Assembly (NCBI GenBank): GCA_913776195.1
Contig: CAJYMH010000006.1
Location: 186,001-250,000, forward strand
Length of the DNA stretch: 64,000 bases
Direction of reading: 5' to 3'
Origin: an uncultured Caulobacter sp.
Lineage (GTDB): Bacteria; Pseudomonadota; Alphaproteobacteria; Caulobacterales; Caulobacteraceae
The notes under the pieces are model-generated. The model did no database searches, was not told the origin of the DNA, and saw nothing but the letters and a program-made list of their open reading frames with translations. Position numbers and translations under genes: made by a program. Positions 55,178 to 63,584 of this stretch are shown in pieces; the first letter of the stretch is position 1; each line of letters opens with the position of its first letter.

Positions 55178-55351
55178 TCAGTGGGCTCGAGACTTAAGAG
55201 TCTCTATCTCTTCCTTAAGTCGGAGTTTCTGCCGCTTTAGGGCCCTGAGGCGGACCTCGTCGAAGACCGGGCGGCTCATTTCATCCTGAATCGTGCGGTC
55301 CAGCGTCTGATGACGGACGCCCAGTTCGCGGATACGGGATTCGATGGCCAT
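55178..55351 (-). CDS. DUF465 (YdcH-type) small protein, missed by the ORF track
   Basis: 57 residues, below the track's length limit. It reads MAIESRIRELGVRHQTLDRTIQDEMSRPVFDEVRLRALKRQKLRLKEEIETLKSRAH. The KRQKLRLKEEI core and length are those of the YdcH/DUF465 helical hairpin. AAGGAG precedes ATG 55351 by nine bases. Base use is AT-richer at the C-terminus than neighbouring genes. A second DUF465 gene occurs at 56570. Confidence 0.9.
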   Translation of the reverse strand: MAIESRIRELGVRHQTLDRTIQDEMSRPVFDEVRLRALKRQKLRLKEEIETLKSRAH

Positions 55352-55476
55352 GGCTCTCGGCTCCTTAAGTTTGCTGTGACAAAGACAGTGAACACCCGCT
55401 TTGCGGGGCTGTCAGATCACATATGGTTGCAGGCCTGAGTCCGGAGGGTGACGGAACCATGACGACGGAGGGGCAT

Positions 55477-56064
55477 ATGCGGCTCGTGGTCGGAATTTCC
55501 GGCGCTTCCGGCGTCGTCTATGGCCTGCGGGCGCTGGACGCCTGCCGGGAAATGGGCGTCGAAAGCCACCTTATCCTGTCCAAATCCGCGGTCCTGACCC
55601 TGAGCCAGGAAACCGGCCTGTCGCCGGCTGACGTCAACGCGCGGGCCGATGTGGTGCATAGAGTATCGGACGTCGGCGCCTCCATCGCGTCGGGCTCTTT
55701 CCAGACCGTGGGCATGATCATCGCCCCCTGCTCCGTGCGGACCATGAGCGAGATCGCCACCGGCGTGACCTCGTCCCTGCTGACCCGCGCCGCCGACGTG
55801 ACCCTGAAGGAGCGCCGCAACCTGGTGCTGATGGTGCGCGAGACGCCGCTGCACCTGGGACATCTGCGGACCCTCACCAAGCTGGCGGAGATGGGCGCGA
55901 TCATCGCCCCGCCCCTGCCGGCCTTCTACGCCAAGCCGAAAAGCATCGCCGAGATGGTCGATCAGTCGGTGGGCCGGGCGCTGGATCTGTTCGGTCTTTC
56001 CTGGAAGCCGGTGAAGCGCTGGGGCGAGGATCTGTCGCCAGTCCTCGGAGGCGGCGAGGCATGA
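55477..56064 (+). CDS. ubiX: Flavin prenyltransferase UbiX
   Basis: 195 residues from ATG 55477, where GGAGGGG lies five bases upstream and the conserved MRLVVGISGASGVVYGLRAL begins; ATG 55459 would add six residues. Other motifs: SDVGASIASGSFQTVGMIIAPCSVRTMSEIATG, TLKERRNLVLMVRETPLHLGHLRTL and GAIIAPPLPAFYAKPKSI. UbiX makes the prenylated FMN used by the decarboxylase UbiD in ubiquinone synthesis. Its stop overlaps the TIGR02444 gene. Confidence 0.96.
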   Translation: MRLVVGISGASGVVYGLRALDACREMGVESHLILSKSAVLTLSQETGLSPADVNARADVVHRVSDVGASIASGSFQTVGMIIAPCSVRTMSEIATGVTSSLLTRAADVTLKERRNLVLMVRETPLHLGHLRTLTKLAEMGAIIAPPLPAFYAKPKSIAEMVDQSVGRALDLFGLSWKPVKRWGEDLSPVLGGGEA

Positions 56065-56507
56065 GCCTGTGGACCTGGGCCCTGGGGGCCTATGAGCGGC
56101 CGGGCGTGAGCGAGGCCTGCGTGGAGCTGCAGGACGAGCATGGGCAAAGCGTGCCCTATCTGCTGTTCGCCGCCTGGGCCGCGCTGGAGGGCCGCCGGGT
56201 CGAGGCGATCCGCGCCGTGGCTGCGGCCCGCGCCTGGGAAGCCGAGGTGGTCGCCCCGCTACGCGCCGCCCGTCGCCGGCTGAAGAGCGAGATGCCGGGT
56301 ACGGCGGACGCCTCGCGCCTGGCCCTGCGGGAGCAGGTGAAGGGCGTGGAGTTCGGAGCCGAGCGGCTGCTGATGGAAAGCCTGCAGGCCATGGCCGGCG
56401 AGCCTGGCCCGCAGCGCCCGGTCGCGGAGGCCCTGGCCGCCGCCGCCATGGCGTTCGGCGGCGCGCCCGAGGCGAAGATCACCCGCCTCGCCACGTTGCT
56501 GTCTTGA
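56061..56507 (+). CDS. TIGR02444 family protein (DUF2390)
   Basis: 148 residues. SLWTWALGAYERPGVSEACVELQDEHGQSVPYLLFAAWAALEGR is the family's opening and carries the conserved W, Y and acidic residues. The rest is helical and Ala-rich (AAARAWEAEVVAPLRAARRRLKSEMPGTADASRLALREQVKGVEFGAERLLMESL). Function unknown. It is coupled to ubiX by an ATGA overlap, and the pair is common in alphaproteobacteria. Confidence 0.85.
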   Translation: MSLWTWALGAYERPGVSEACVELQDEHGQSVPYLLFAAWAALEGRRVEAIRAVAAARAWEAEVVAPLRAARRRLKSEMPGTADASRLALREQVKGVEFGAERLLMESLQAMAGEPGPQRPVAEALAAAAMAFGGAPEAKITRLATLLS

Positions 56508-56569
56508 GGCGCCTTTAACGAGGCGCGTGCTTTGATATTGAACCGCAGACGGCCTGTAGGGGGGCGCAC

Positions 56570-56785
56570 ATGAACGATGACGAACCGCTTCTCGACAGCG
56601 TGGTGCTGGAGAAACTGGCCGAGCTGCGCCAGGAGCACGCCGACCTGGACTCCTCCATCGAGGCGATCGAGGCCCAGCCTCTGCCGAACCAGCTGCTGAT
56701 CGCGCGGCTGAAGAAGCGCAAGCTGGCGCTGCGGGACCAGATCACGCACCTGGAAGGCTTGCTGACCCCCGATATCATCGCTTGA
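56570..56785 (+). CDS. DUF465 (YdcH-type) small protein
   Basis: 71 residues: [65 protein letters not shown]. The pattern of two antiparallel helices with [12 protein letters not shown] matches YdcH/DUF465. No function is established. It stands between the TIGR02444 gene and purE, and with the 57-residue copy at 55178 brackets the ubiX pair. Confidence 0.9.
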   Translation: MNDDEPLLDSVVLEKLAELRQEHADLDSSIEAIEAQPLPNQLLIARLKKRKLALRDQITHLEGLLTPDIIA

Positions 56786-56876
56786 TCCGTATGGTTGCCG
56801 CCGCGCTAGCGGCGCCTATACTCCGCGCCCTTCCGGGGCCCCGTTTCCAGTGGCTCCAAAGGGGAATGAAGACGCC

Positions 56877-57365
56877 ATGAGCGCTAAGCCGCCCGTCGCC
56901 ATCATCATGGGCAGCCGCTCGGACTGGCCCACCATGAAGTGGGCCGCCGACAACCTGGACGCGCTGGGCGTGGCCTATGAGGCCAAGGTCGTCTCCGCAC
57001 ACCGCACGCCCGACCGCCTGTTCGCCTTCGCCAAGGGGGCCAAGGCCGAGGGCTTCAAGGTGATCATCGCCGGAGCCGGCGGGGCGGCGCACCTGCCGGG
57101 CATGACCGCCGCCATGACCGATCTGCCGGTGCTCGGCGTGCCGGTGGAGTCCAAGCTGCAGAACGGCCTCGATTCCCTGCTGTCCATCGTGCAGATGCCC
57201 GGCGGCGTGCCGGTGGGCGCCCTGGCCGTGGGCGTGGCGGGCGCGAAGAACGCCGGCATCCTGGCCGCGCAGATCCTGGCGATCTCGGACGAGGCCTTGG
57301 CCGGTCGTCTTTCCGCCTTCCGCAAGGCGCAGACTGACAGCGTGGCCGAGACGGTCGAGGACTGA
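56877..57365 (+). CDS. purE: N5-carboxyaminoimidazole ribonucleotide mutase PurE
   Basis: 162 residues from ATG 56877; the GTG at 56850 would add nine residues. Class I PurE motifs: [68 protein letters not shown] and [17 protein letters not shown]. It moves the carboxyl group of N5-CAIR to C4 in purine synthesis. purK follows after five bases and the products are used in sequence. Confidence 0.97.
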   Translation: MSAKPPVAIIMGSRSDWPTMKWAADNLDALGVAYEAKVVSAHRTPDRLFAFAKGAKAEGFKVIIAGAGGAAHLPGMTAAMTDLPVLGVPVESKLQNGLDSLLSIVQMPGGVPVGALAVGVAGAKNAGILAAQILAISDEALAGRLSAFRKAQTDSVAETVED

Positions 57366-57370
57366 TCCAA

Positions 57371-58456
57371 GTGACGACTTTTCCCCTTCCCCCGGGATCG
57401 ACCATCGGCGTCCTCGGCGGCGGGCAGCTAGGCCGCATGCTGGCCCTGGCGGCCGCGCGGCTGGGCTTCGACGTGGCGATCCTGACCCCGGACGAGGATT
57501 CCCCCGCCTCGCGCGTGGCGGCCCGCACCATCGTGGCCGAGTATGACGACCCCGCCGCGCTGAAGGCCCTGGCCGCCTTGGCGCAGGTGGTGACCACCGA
57601 GTTCGAGAACGTCCCCGCCGCCGCCCTGCGCGCCCTGGCCGAGGCCGGCATGCCTGTGGCCCCGTCCGCCGCCGCCCTCGCCGCGGCCCAGGACCGGGTG
57701 ACCGAGAAGAGCTTCCTGAACGGCGTGGGCGTGGGCACCGTGCCCTTCGCCGCCGCCGAGAGCCCCGACGCCGTAAAGGCCGCCGCCGCCGAGCTTGGCG
57801 CGCCGGTCCTGCTGAAGACCCGCCGCGACGGATATGACGGCAAGGGCCAGGCCTGGGTGGAGCACGCCACAGACAAGGCCGCCGCCGAAGCCTTCGCCGC
57901 CATCGGCGGCAAGCCCGCCATCGTCGAGGGCCGCGCCGACTTCGTGCGCGAGCTATCGGTGATCGCCGCGCGCGGCCGCGACGGCGAGATCGCCGTCTAT
58001 CCCCTGGCCGAGAACCACCACGAGAACGGCGTCCTGCGCCGCACCTCCGCCCCGGCCAAGGCCTCGGACAAACTGCGCGAGCAGGCCGAGCGCATCGCCG
58101 CCCAGATCCTGTCAGGCCTGGACTATGTGGGCGTGATGGGGGTCGAGCTGTTCGAGCTGAAGGACGGGCGGCTGCTGGTCAACGAGATCGCGCCCCGCGT
58201 CCACAACACCGGCCACTGGACCCAGGACGGTTGTGAGGTCGATCAGTTCGAGCAGCACATCCGCGCCGTGGCCGGCTGGCCCCTGGGTCCCACCCACGCC
58301 CTGGCGCATGTGGAGATGGTCAATTTGCTGGGCGAGGAGGTCCTGGCCTGGGCCAAGCTGGCCGCCGAGCCGGAAACCCGCGTGCATCTCTATGGGAAGC
58401 GCGAGGTGAAGGCTGGGCGGAAGATGGGCCACGTGAACAGGCTGCGGGGGCTCTAG
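57371..58456 (+). CDS. purK: N5-carboxyaminoimidazole ribonucleotide synthase PurK
   Basis: 361 residues from GTG 57371. ATP-grasp features: TIGVLGGGQLGRMLALAAARLGFDVAIL, EFENVPAAALRALAE, LLKTRRDGYDGKGQ, and NEIAPRVHNTGHWTQDGCEVDQFEQHIRAVAGWPLG. It makes N5-CAIR from AIR, bicarbonate and ATP. It is the second gene of purEK. Its stop shares a CTAG with the stop of the convergent COQ9 gene. Confidence 0.97.
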   Translation: MTTFPLPPGSTIGVLGGGQLGRMLALAAARLGFDVAILTPDEDSPASRVAARTIVAEYDDPAALKALAALAQVVTTEFENVPAAALRALAEAGMPVAPSAAALAAAQDRVTEKSFLNGVGVGTVPFAAAESPDAVKAAAAELGAPVLLKTRRDGYDGKGQAWVEHATDKAAAEAFAAIGGKPAIVEGRADFVRELSVIAARGRDGEIAVYPLAENHHENGVLRRTSAPAKASDKLREQAERIAAQILSGLDYVGVMGVELFELKDGRLLVNEIAPRVHNTGHWTQDGCEVDQFEQHIRAVAGWPLGPTHALAHVEMVNLLGEEVLAWAKLAAEPETRVHLYGKREVKAGRKMGHVNRLRGL

Positions 58457-59109
58457 GCCGCCCCATACCTCAAACGACCCAGCGCCGCCGCCACTTCGGC
58501 CGCCAGTTGCGACGGCTTAAGCTTGGTGGTCGCCTTCCACTTCTCGAAGGCCATGACGTTGTCGATGCGGGCGTCCAGCGACGCCGACGCCGCCTCGCGG
58601 CCGTTGGTCAGGTCGAGCGCCAGGGTCGAGATCAAGATTCCGGAGACGATGGCCCGCTTGGAATAGTGGTTTTCGTCCGTCGCCGTGTCGCCGGCCCAGC
58701 GCCAGATGGAATCGGCGCTGTCCCAGACCAGCTTCAGCGCCAGGGGCAGGTTGGTCGGAAAGGCCAGGAAACCGGCCCAGCGGCGAACAGCCTCGCGATC
58801 GGCGGCGGCCGCATCCAGACGGGCGATGACGCCGGAGCGGATACGCTCGCGAATCTTCAGGGTCGCGCCGTCCGGCAGGGCGGCCAAGGCCTGAGAATCG
58901 TGCCGCTGAGAGAGCAGAGCGGCCAAATCGCGCGCGCCGTGGGGCAGCAGCAGCTCCGCCTCGGCCGGGGAGAAGCCCGCCTCACGGGCGGCGGCGGGGA
59001 CGAGCGGGCCGCTCCAGCCCAGGCGCGGCGCCAGGGCGATCGCCGCGTCCAGAAGGCGTTGTTCGGCCCGCGCGGCCCAGTCCGTGGTGTCGGCGTCACG
59101 ATCAGTCAT
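58453..59109 (-). CDS. COQ9 family protein
   Basis: 218 residues from ATG 59109; the track's start at 59154 lacks support. A TetR-like N-terminal helix bundle (AARAEQRLLDAAIALAPRLGWSGPLVPAAAREAGFSPAEAELLLPHGARDLAALLS) leads to a C-terminal domain with PLALKLVWDSADSIWRWAGDTATDENHYSKRAIVSGILISTLALDL. This is the COQ9 hallmark. In mitochondria COQ9 binds lipids and presents intermediates to COQ7 in ubiquinone synthesis; the bacterial family probably does likewise. It is convergent with purK. Confidence 0.93.
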   Translation of the reverse strand: MTDRDADTTDWAARAEQRLLDAAIALAPRLGWSGPLVPAAAREAGFSPAEAELLLPHGARDLAALLSQRHDSQALAALPDGATLKIRERIRSGVIARLDAAAADREAVRRWAGFLAFPTNLPLALKLVWDSADSIWRWAGDTATDENHYSKRAIVSGILISTLALDLTNGREAASASLDARIDNVMAFEKWKATTKLKPSQLAAEVAAALGRLRYGAA

Positions 59110-59273
59110 GCGTGCATGATACATCGCGTTGAAACAGCCGTCGCGCATGGACAAGCAGGTAGGGTTCTGCTATTTCGCCCGCCTCACGTCGGCCGGGCCC
59201 GCCTTGCCGACCCCAATCATTATTCTTCGCGCGCCCGCATCAGGGGGCCGACCAACCGACCGGAGAGAGTCCC

Positions 59274-59507
59274 CTGGTTCAGATTTTTGTCCGCGACAAC
59301 AACGTCGATCAGGCCCTGAAGGCCCTGAAGAAGAAGATGCAGCGCGAAGGCTCGTTCCGCGAGATGAAGCGCCACGTGCATTACGAAAAGCCGTCGGAAA
59401 AGCGCGCTCGCCAAAAGGCTGAAGCCGTCCGTCGCGCGCGCAAGCTGGCCCGCAAGCGCGCCCAGCGCGAAGGCCTGATCGCCGCGCCGAAGAAGCCCTC
59501 GCGCTAA
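59274..59507 (+). CDS. rpsU: 30S ribosomal protein S21, apparently starting at CTG
   Basis: 77 residues, missed by the track. After the codon CTG at 59274 it reads [76 protein letters not shown], a full S21. GGAGAGAG lies four to ten bases before that CTG and no ATG, GTG or TTG is in frame upstream before the ribosome site. The next ATG is internal (MQREGSF) and would remove the conserved N-terminus. S21 acts in early translation initiation. A terminator follows. Confidence 0.9.
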   Translation: MVQIFVRDNNVDQALKALKKKMQREGSFREMKRHVHYEKPSEKRARQKAEAVRRARKLARKRAQREGLIAAPKKPSR

Positions 59508-59541
59508 ATCTTCGGCGGGCCGATCGGCTCGCTAGACATCG

Positions 59542-59576
59542 AAAAGGCCGCGCACTCTCCGGTGCGCGGCCTTTTT
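59542..59576 (+). terminator. Terminator of rpsU
   Basis: AAAAGGCCGCGCAC pairs perfectly with GTGCGCGGCCTTTT over a 6-nt loop, with five T at the end. Confidence 0.95.
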
Positions 59577-59585
59577 GGCGTTTAG

Positions 59586-59689
59586 ATCCTCCCCTTCGGG
59601 GAGGGGGACCGCGAAGCGGTGGAGGGGGTTCTGCTGAGTCAGCAAGCCCCCTCCGTCCCTTTGGGGCACCTCCCCCAGAGGGGGAGGAT
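59586..59689. repeat. Extragenic palindromic element, copy 2 (TGCTGAGTCAGCA core)
   Basis: About 104 bp between the convergent rpsU and hydrolase genes. It starts ATCCTCCCC, contains ACCGCGAAGCGGTGGAGGGGGTTCTGCTGAGTCAGCAA, and ends GGGGGAGGAT. The core from GGAGGGGG to TCAGCAA is identical to copy 1 at 3975-4082, and the ACCGCGAAGCGGT arm occurs there in reverse orientation on the other side. Confidence 0.85.
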
Positions 59690-59695
59690 TGACCT

Positions 59696-60646
59696 CTACC
59701 TCTCCGCATTCTCCATCACGAACTTCACCGCCTTGACGATCTCGTGGGCGTAGGTGCGGCCAAGCAGGGTGTTGTGGCCGGCACCTTCCACGTGGCGGAC
59801 GTAGCCGTGCTGAGACAGCTCGGCAGGGCGAGTCTGCGCCTTCTTCCAGTCCATGCGCTCGGGCGTGGGGGCGCCCGCGGTGACGGAGGCGACCGGCCAT
59901 TGCGTCGGATAGGGCGGCGCGGCCAGAGCCTGCAGCCCGGCTTCGCGCCAAGCCTCGACCTCCTTCGCGGCGGTGCGGTTGTGACGGCCGTTGGCGAAGG
60001 CCCAGCGCTTTTCCGCCGAGGCCGCCGGCGGCAGGCCGATCTTGTCGCCCAGGCGGGTGCCCTTAAGCGGTTTGTAGAGGCCGAGCGCCGCCCCCCGCGC
60101 CGCCCAGCGAGAGGCGGTGACGAACCGGTTCACGAAGGTCTGGGCTCGCTTCATCATTTCCGGCCCCGGCGAGGCGGCGTCCACCAGCACTACGCCGACG
60201 ACGCTGTCGGGGTGCGAGGCGGCGAAGAGCGGCATGCGCATACCGGCCATGGAGTGGCCGACAAGCACGAAAGGCCCCTTCTCCCCCGCCACGTTCAACA
60301 GCTTGGTCAGATCGGCCTCGATAGCCTTTCCATCGCGTACGTCGGGGCTGGGATCGGAGAAGCCCATGCCAGCGCGGTCATAGGCGCAGGAGCGGACGCC
60401 CTCGGCGGTCAGGGCTTCCTGCACCGCGCCCCAGTCAGCGGCGAAGCCGAAGGCGCCCGCCTCCAGCAGGACGGTGGGCGAGGCCGTGGACGGACCTTCG
60501 CAGACCAGGCGCATCTTGCGCCCGCCCACATCATAGAACTTGCCGCGCGGCTGGGGCGCGGCGATCGACATGGCGCCGCCGAGGGCGATCCAGGCGACGA
60601 AGGCGAGAACGAGACAGGAGACGGCGCGAACGGTGAAGCTGAGCAT
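59696..60646 (-). CDS. Alpha/beta hydrolase with an N-terminal signal or membrane anchor
   Basis: 316 residues. The N-terminus MLSFTVRAVSCLVLAFVAWIALGGAM is a signal peptide or membrane anchor. Hydrolase motifs: VLLEAGAFGFAADW, the oxyanion region; CAYDRAGMGFSDPSP; nucleophile VGHSMAGMRMP; VLVDAASPGPE; and the terminal His in EGAGHNTLLGRTY. Substrate unknown. It is convergent with rpsU across the palindromic element and follows the M23 peptidase gene on the same strand, 60 bp away. Confidence 0.88.
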   Translation of the reverse strand: MLSFTVRAVSCLVLAFVAWIALGGAMSIAAPQPRGKFYDVGGRKMRLVCEGPSTASPTVLLEAGAFGFAADWGAVQEALTAEGVRSCAYDRAGMGFSDPSPDVRDGKAIEADLTKLLNVAGEKGPFVLVGHSMAGMRMPLFAASHPDSVVGVVLVDAASPGPEMMKRAQTFVNRFVTASRWAARGAALGLYKPLKGTRLGDKIGLPPAASAEKRWAFANGRHNRTAAKEVEAWREAGLQALAAPPYPTQWPVASVTAGAPTPERMDWKKAQTRPAELSQHGYVRHVEGAGHNTLLGRTYAHEIVKAVKFVMENAER

Positions 60647-60706
60647 GGAGCCTAGATAAGCAGGCTTACGGCTTTGGCGAATTACAAACGCGCAACGCGG
60701 CGCAGA

Positions 60707-61477
60707 TCATTCCGCCAGACGGATCACCGCGCGCGGTCGTTCACCCTTCGCAGCCGCTTTCTTGCGCACCTCGCCCTTGCGGATATGGGCCGGCCATTTG
60801 GAGACGGTGGCCATGCGCACCTTGCGCGAGACGCGGGCGGCGGCGGTGAGGGGCAGGTCGTCCGCCGTGGCGAACTGCTTGCCCATGAAGAAGGTCGGAT
60901 TGACCGGGTCGCCGTCGTTGCGGATCTCGAAATGCAGGTGCGAGCCGGTGGAGCGGCCGGAAGAGCCCACATGGCCGATGACCTGGCCCGCCTCCACCGC
61001 CGCGCCCTTGCGGACGCCCTTCGCCTTGCGGCCCAGGTGGGCGTAGAGCGAGGTGAGGCCGTCCTTGTGCGCGATCTCGATGAAGCGGCCATAGGCGGCG
61101 TCCTCGCCCGAGCGGATCACCTCGCCCGGCAAAGTGGCCAGGACCGGGGCCCCGGCGGGCGCGGCGATGTCGACGCCCTTGTGCAGGCGACCGGCCTCCT
61201 CCCATGGCAGCTGACGCATGCCGAAGGGGGAATTGACCTGCTGGCCCGGCAGGGGCGTGACGAAGCTGTAGGCGGGCGGCGGCGGGGCTGGCGCGACGAC
61301 GGGCGCGGGCGACGCGGCGACCGGCGCGGGCGCGGCGCGCGAGATGAAGGAGAATTCGTTCTCCGGGCGCGCGGCGCCGATGGCGGTCAGGGCGAACACG
61401 CCCCACAGGGCGCAGGAGCCCAGGATGGCGGCGAGGCCCATGTAAGGGACTCGTCCGTCAATGACGTCAGTGGACAA
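60707..61477 (-). CDS. M23 family metallopeptidase (LytM domain)
   Basis: 256 residues. One N-terminal helix GLAAILGSCALWGVFALTAIGA and a Pro/Ala linker lead to the LytM domain: SPFGMRQLPWEEAGRLHKGVDIAAPAGAPVLATLPGEVI, with the first zinc His/Asp in HxxxD. The second metal His is in GSHLHFEIRNDGDPVNP, and the catalytic His is probably in SLYAHLGRKAKGV. All key residues are present, so it may be an active peptidoglycan endopeptidase. A basic tail KWPAHIRKGEVRKKAAAKGERPRAV follows. Confidence 0.92.
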   Translation of the reverse strand: MSTDVIDGRVPYMGLAAILGSCALWGVFALTAIGAARPENEFSFISRAAPAPVAASPAPVVAPAPPPPAYSFVTPLPGQQVNSPFGMRQLPWEEAGRLHKGVDIAAPAGAPVLATLPGEVIRSGEDAAYGRFIEIAHKDGLTSLYAHLGRKAKGVRKGAAVEAGQVIGHVGSSGRSTGSHLHFEIRNDGDPVNPTFFMGKQFATADDLPLTAAARVSRKVRMATVSKWPAHIRKGEVRKKAAAKGERPRAVIRLAE

Positions 61478-61776
61478 TGCTTAGACCTCGTCTAGGTGTC
61501 GTGCTTTTCTTTGCGATCCGCCGAGATCAGACGGCCGCGCAACGACGTTCTTCGATGATGAAGCCCAAGAGTTAGTTAGGATTATTGGCGGGAATAGGGC
61601 TCAGCTTGGCTGTAGGAAGCCAGGAGTTCCAGGGTCATCCCCTCTCCCCATCTATGGAGAAAGGGTAGAGGTGAGGGGAAATGCTGAGATTCAACTGGCG
61701 AGACGCCGGAAGCATCCAGACCGTAGCCCCCTCACCCACCCCTCCCCCCGCAAGCGGGGGCGAGGGGAAGATTGGG
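61478..61776. other. Intergenic stretch with palindromes between pntB and the M23 gene
   Basis: These 299 bp hold two C/G-rich hairpins: CCCCTCTCCCCAT with ATGGAGAAAGGGTAGAGGTGAGGGG at about 61639-61678, and CCCCTCCCCCCGC-aa-GCGGGGGCGAGGGG at 61741-61768. They resemble the other extragenic palindromes and may end the pnt transcript. No gene is seen. Confidence 0.6.
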
Positions 61777-63195
61777 CTAAAGCCCCTTCACGATGCCTTC
61801 GACCATCTTCTTGGCGTCGGCGAAGAGCATCATGGTGTTGTCGCGGAAGAACAGCTCGTTCTCGACGCCGGCATAACCCGACGCCATGCCGCGTTTGACG
61901 AACAGGACGGTGCGGGCCTTCTCCACGTCCAGGATCGGCATGCCGAAGATAGCGCTGGCGGGGTCGGTCTTGGCGGCCGGGTTTGTGACGTCGTTGGCGC
62001 CGATGACGAAGGCCACGTCGGCGGTGGAGAACTCGCTGTTGATGTCCTCCAGCTCGAACACCTCGTCATAGGGAACGTTGGCCTCAGCCAGGAGGACGTT
62101 CATGTGGCCGGGCATGCGGCCGGCGACGGGGTGGATGGCGTACTTCACCTCGACCCCCTCCTCCTTCAGCTTGTCGGCCATTTCGCGCAGGGCGTGCTGG
62201 GCCTGGGAGACGGCCATGCCGTAGCCTGGGACGATGATGACCTTGGAGGCGTTCTTCATGATGAAGGCCGCGTCGTCGGCGGAACCCTGTTTGACGGGGC
62301 GCGTCTCGACCTTGCCGCCCGCGGCAGCGGCAGCGGCGTCGGCGCCGAAGCCGCCCAGGATCACCGAGACGAAGCTGCGGTTCATGCCCTTGCACATGAT
62401 GTAGGACAGGATCGCGCCGGACGAGCCGACCAGGGCCCCGGTGATGATCAGGGTGGTGTTTTCGAGCGTGAAGCCCAGGGCCGCCGCCGCCCAGCCGGAA
62501 TAGCTGTTCAGCATCGACACCACGACGGGCATGTCGGCCCCGCCGATGGGGATGATCAGGGTGACGCCGATCAGCAGGCTGAGGGCGAAGATGCCCCAGA
62601 AGGCCCACTTGGCCTCGCCCCCGGTGGCGACCAGCACCACGATCAGGGCGACGACGCCGGCGGCGATGGCGATGTTCAGCAGGTGCCGGGCCGGCAGCAG
62701 GATCGGCGCGCCGCCCATGTTGCCGTTCAGCTTGGCGAAGGCGATGACCGAGCCGGTGAAGGTGATGGCGCCGATGGCCAGGCCCAGCGACAGCTCGATC
62801 AGGCTGTTGACGTGGATATGCCCGCCAGCGCCGACGATGCCGTAGGCGGCGGGGGTGTAGATGGCGGCCACGGCCACGAGGCAGGCGGCCATGCCGACCA
62901 GGGAGTGGAAGGCGGCGACCAGCTGCGGCATGGAGGTCATCGGCACCTTGCGGGCGATGACGGCCCCCACCCCGCCGCCGACGGCGACGCCGGCCACGAT
63001 CAGGCCGATGGTGATGGGATCGAGCGCGCCCTGGCTCCACAGGGTGGCCATGACCGTGAACACGGCGATGCCCATGCCCACCATGCCGTAGGTGTTGCCC
63101 TTACGGCTGGTTTCCGGGCTCGACAGGCCGCGTAGGGCCAGGATGAACAGCACCCCGGAGACGAGGTACAGGATGGCGGCGAGATTGGCGTTCAT
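61777..63195 (-). CDS. pntB: NAD(P) transhydrogenase subunit beta PntB
   Basis: 472 residues. The N-terminal membrane part of about 270 residues has eight or nine helices (AILYLVSGVLFILALRGL, FTVMATLWSQGALD, GVGAVIARKVPMTSMPQLVAAFHSLVGMAA). The C-terminal NADP-binding domain carries GYGMAVSQAQHALREMADKLKEEGVEVKYAIHPVAGRMPGHMNVLLAEANVPYDEVFELEDINSEF and GANDVTNPAAKTDP. The complex uses the proton gradient to make NADPH from NADH. It is the last gene of the pntAA-pntAB-pntB operon. Confidence 0.97.
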   Translation of the reverse strand: MNANLAAILYLVSGVLFILALRGLSSPETSRKGNTYGMVGMGIAVFTVMATLWSQGALDPITIGLIVAGVAVGGGVGAVIARKVPMTSMPQLVAAFHSLVGMAACLVAVAAIYTPAAYGIVGAGGHIHVNSLIELSLGLAIGAITFTGSVIAFAKLNGNMGGAPILLPARHLLNIAIAAGVVALIVVLVATGGEAKWAFWGIFALSLLIGVTLIIPIGGADMPVVVSMLNSYSGWAAAALGFTLENTTLIITGALVGSSGAILSYIMCKGMNRSFVSVILGGFGADAAAAAAGGKVETRPVKQGSADDAAFIMKNASKVIIVPGYGMAVSQAQHALREMADKLKEEGVEVKYAIHPVAGRMPGHMNVLLAEANVPYDEVFELEDINSEFSTADVAFVIGANDVTNPAAKTDPASAIFGMPILDVEKARTVLFVKRGMASGYAGVENELFFRDNTMMLFADAKKMVEGIVKGL

Positions 63196-63217
63196 GTGAT
63201 GTCCCCCAGGTCCCGCT

Positions 63218-63544
63218 CTACTTCTGCTTCTTCTTGTACATGGCCAGCATCCGCTGGGTGACGAGGAAGCCCCCGAAGATGTTCACGGCGGCGAAGGCGG
63301 CGGCGACGGCGCCGGCCCCCTTTGAAATCCAGACGTTGGTCGCGGTCTCCGCATCCTGCGCGCCCGCGCCGTGGGCGGCCGCGGCCAGCAGGGCGCCGAC
63401 GATGATCACGGACGAGATGGCGTTGGTCACCGCCATGAGCGGCGTGTGCAGGGCGGGCGTGACGCTCCACACCACGTAGTAGCCAACGAAGATGGCGAGC
63501 ACGAAGATCGCCAGGCGGAAGATGGTGGGGTCGACGGCTTCCAT
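63218..63544 (-). CDS. pntAB: NAD(P) transhydrogenase subunit alpha part 2 (PntAB)
   Basis: 108 residues with three or four membrane helices: IFRLAIFVLAIFVGYYVVWSV, LMAVTNAISSVIIVGALLAAA and GAGAVAAAFAAVNIFGGFLVTQRML. The segment TPALHTPLMAVTNAISSVIIVGA is a family hallmark. In this split form the membrane part of the alpha subunit is a separate protein from the NAD-binding part. It lies between pntAA and pntB on the same strand, 22 bp from pntB. Confidence 0.96.
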   Translation of the reverse strand: MEAVDPTIFRLAIFVLAIFVGYYVVWSVTPALHTPLMAVTNAISSVIIVGALLAAAAHGAGAQDAETATNVWISKGAGAVAAAFAAVNIFGGFLVTQRMLAMYKKKQK

Positions 63545-63584
63545 ATCGGGCCTCCCAATTGTTCGGTGCGCGGCTCGGCCGCGA

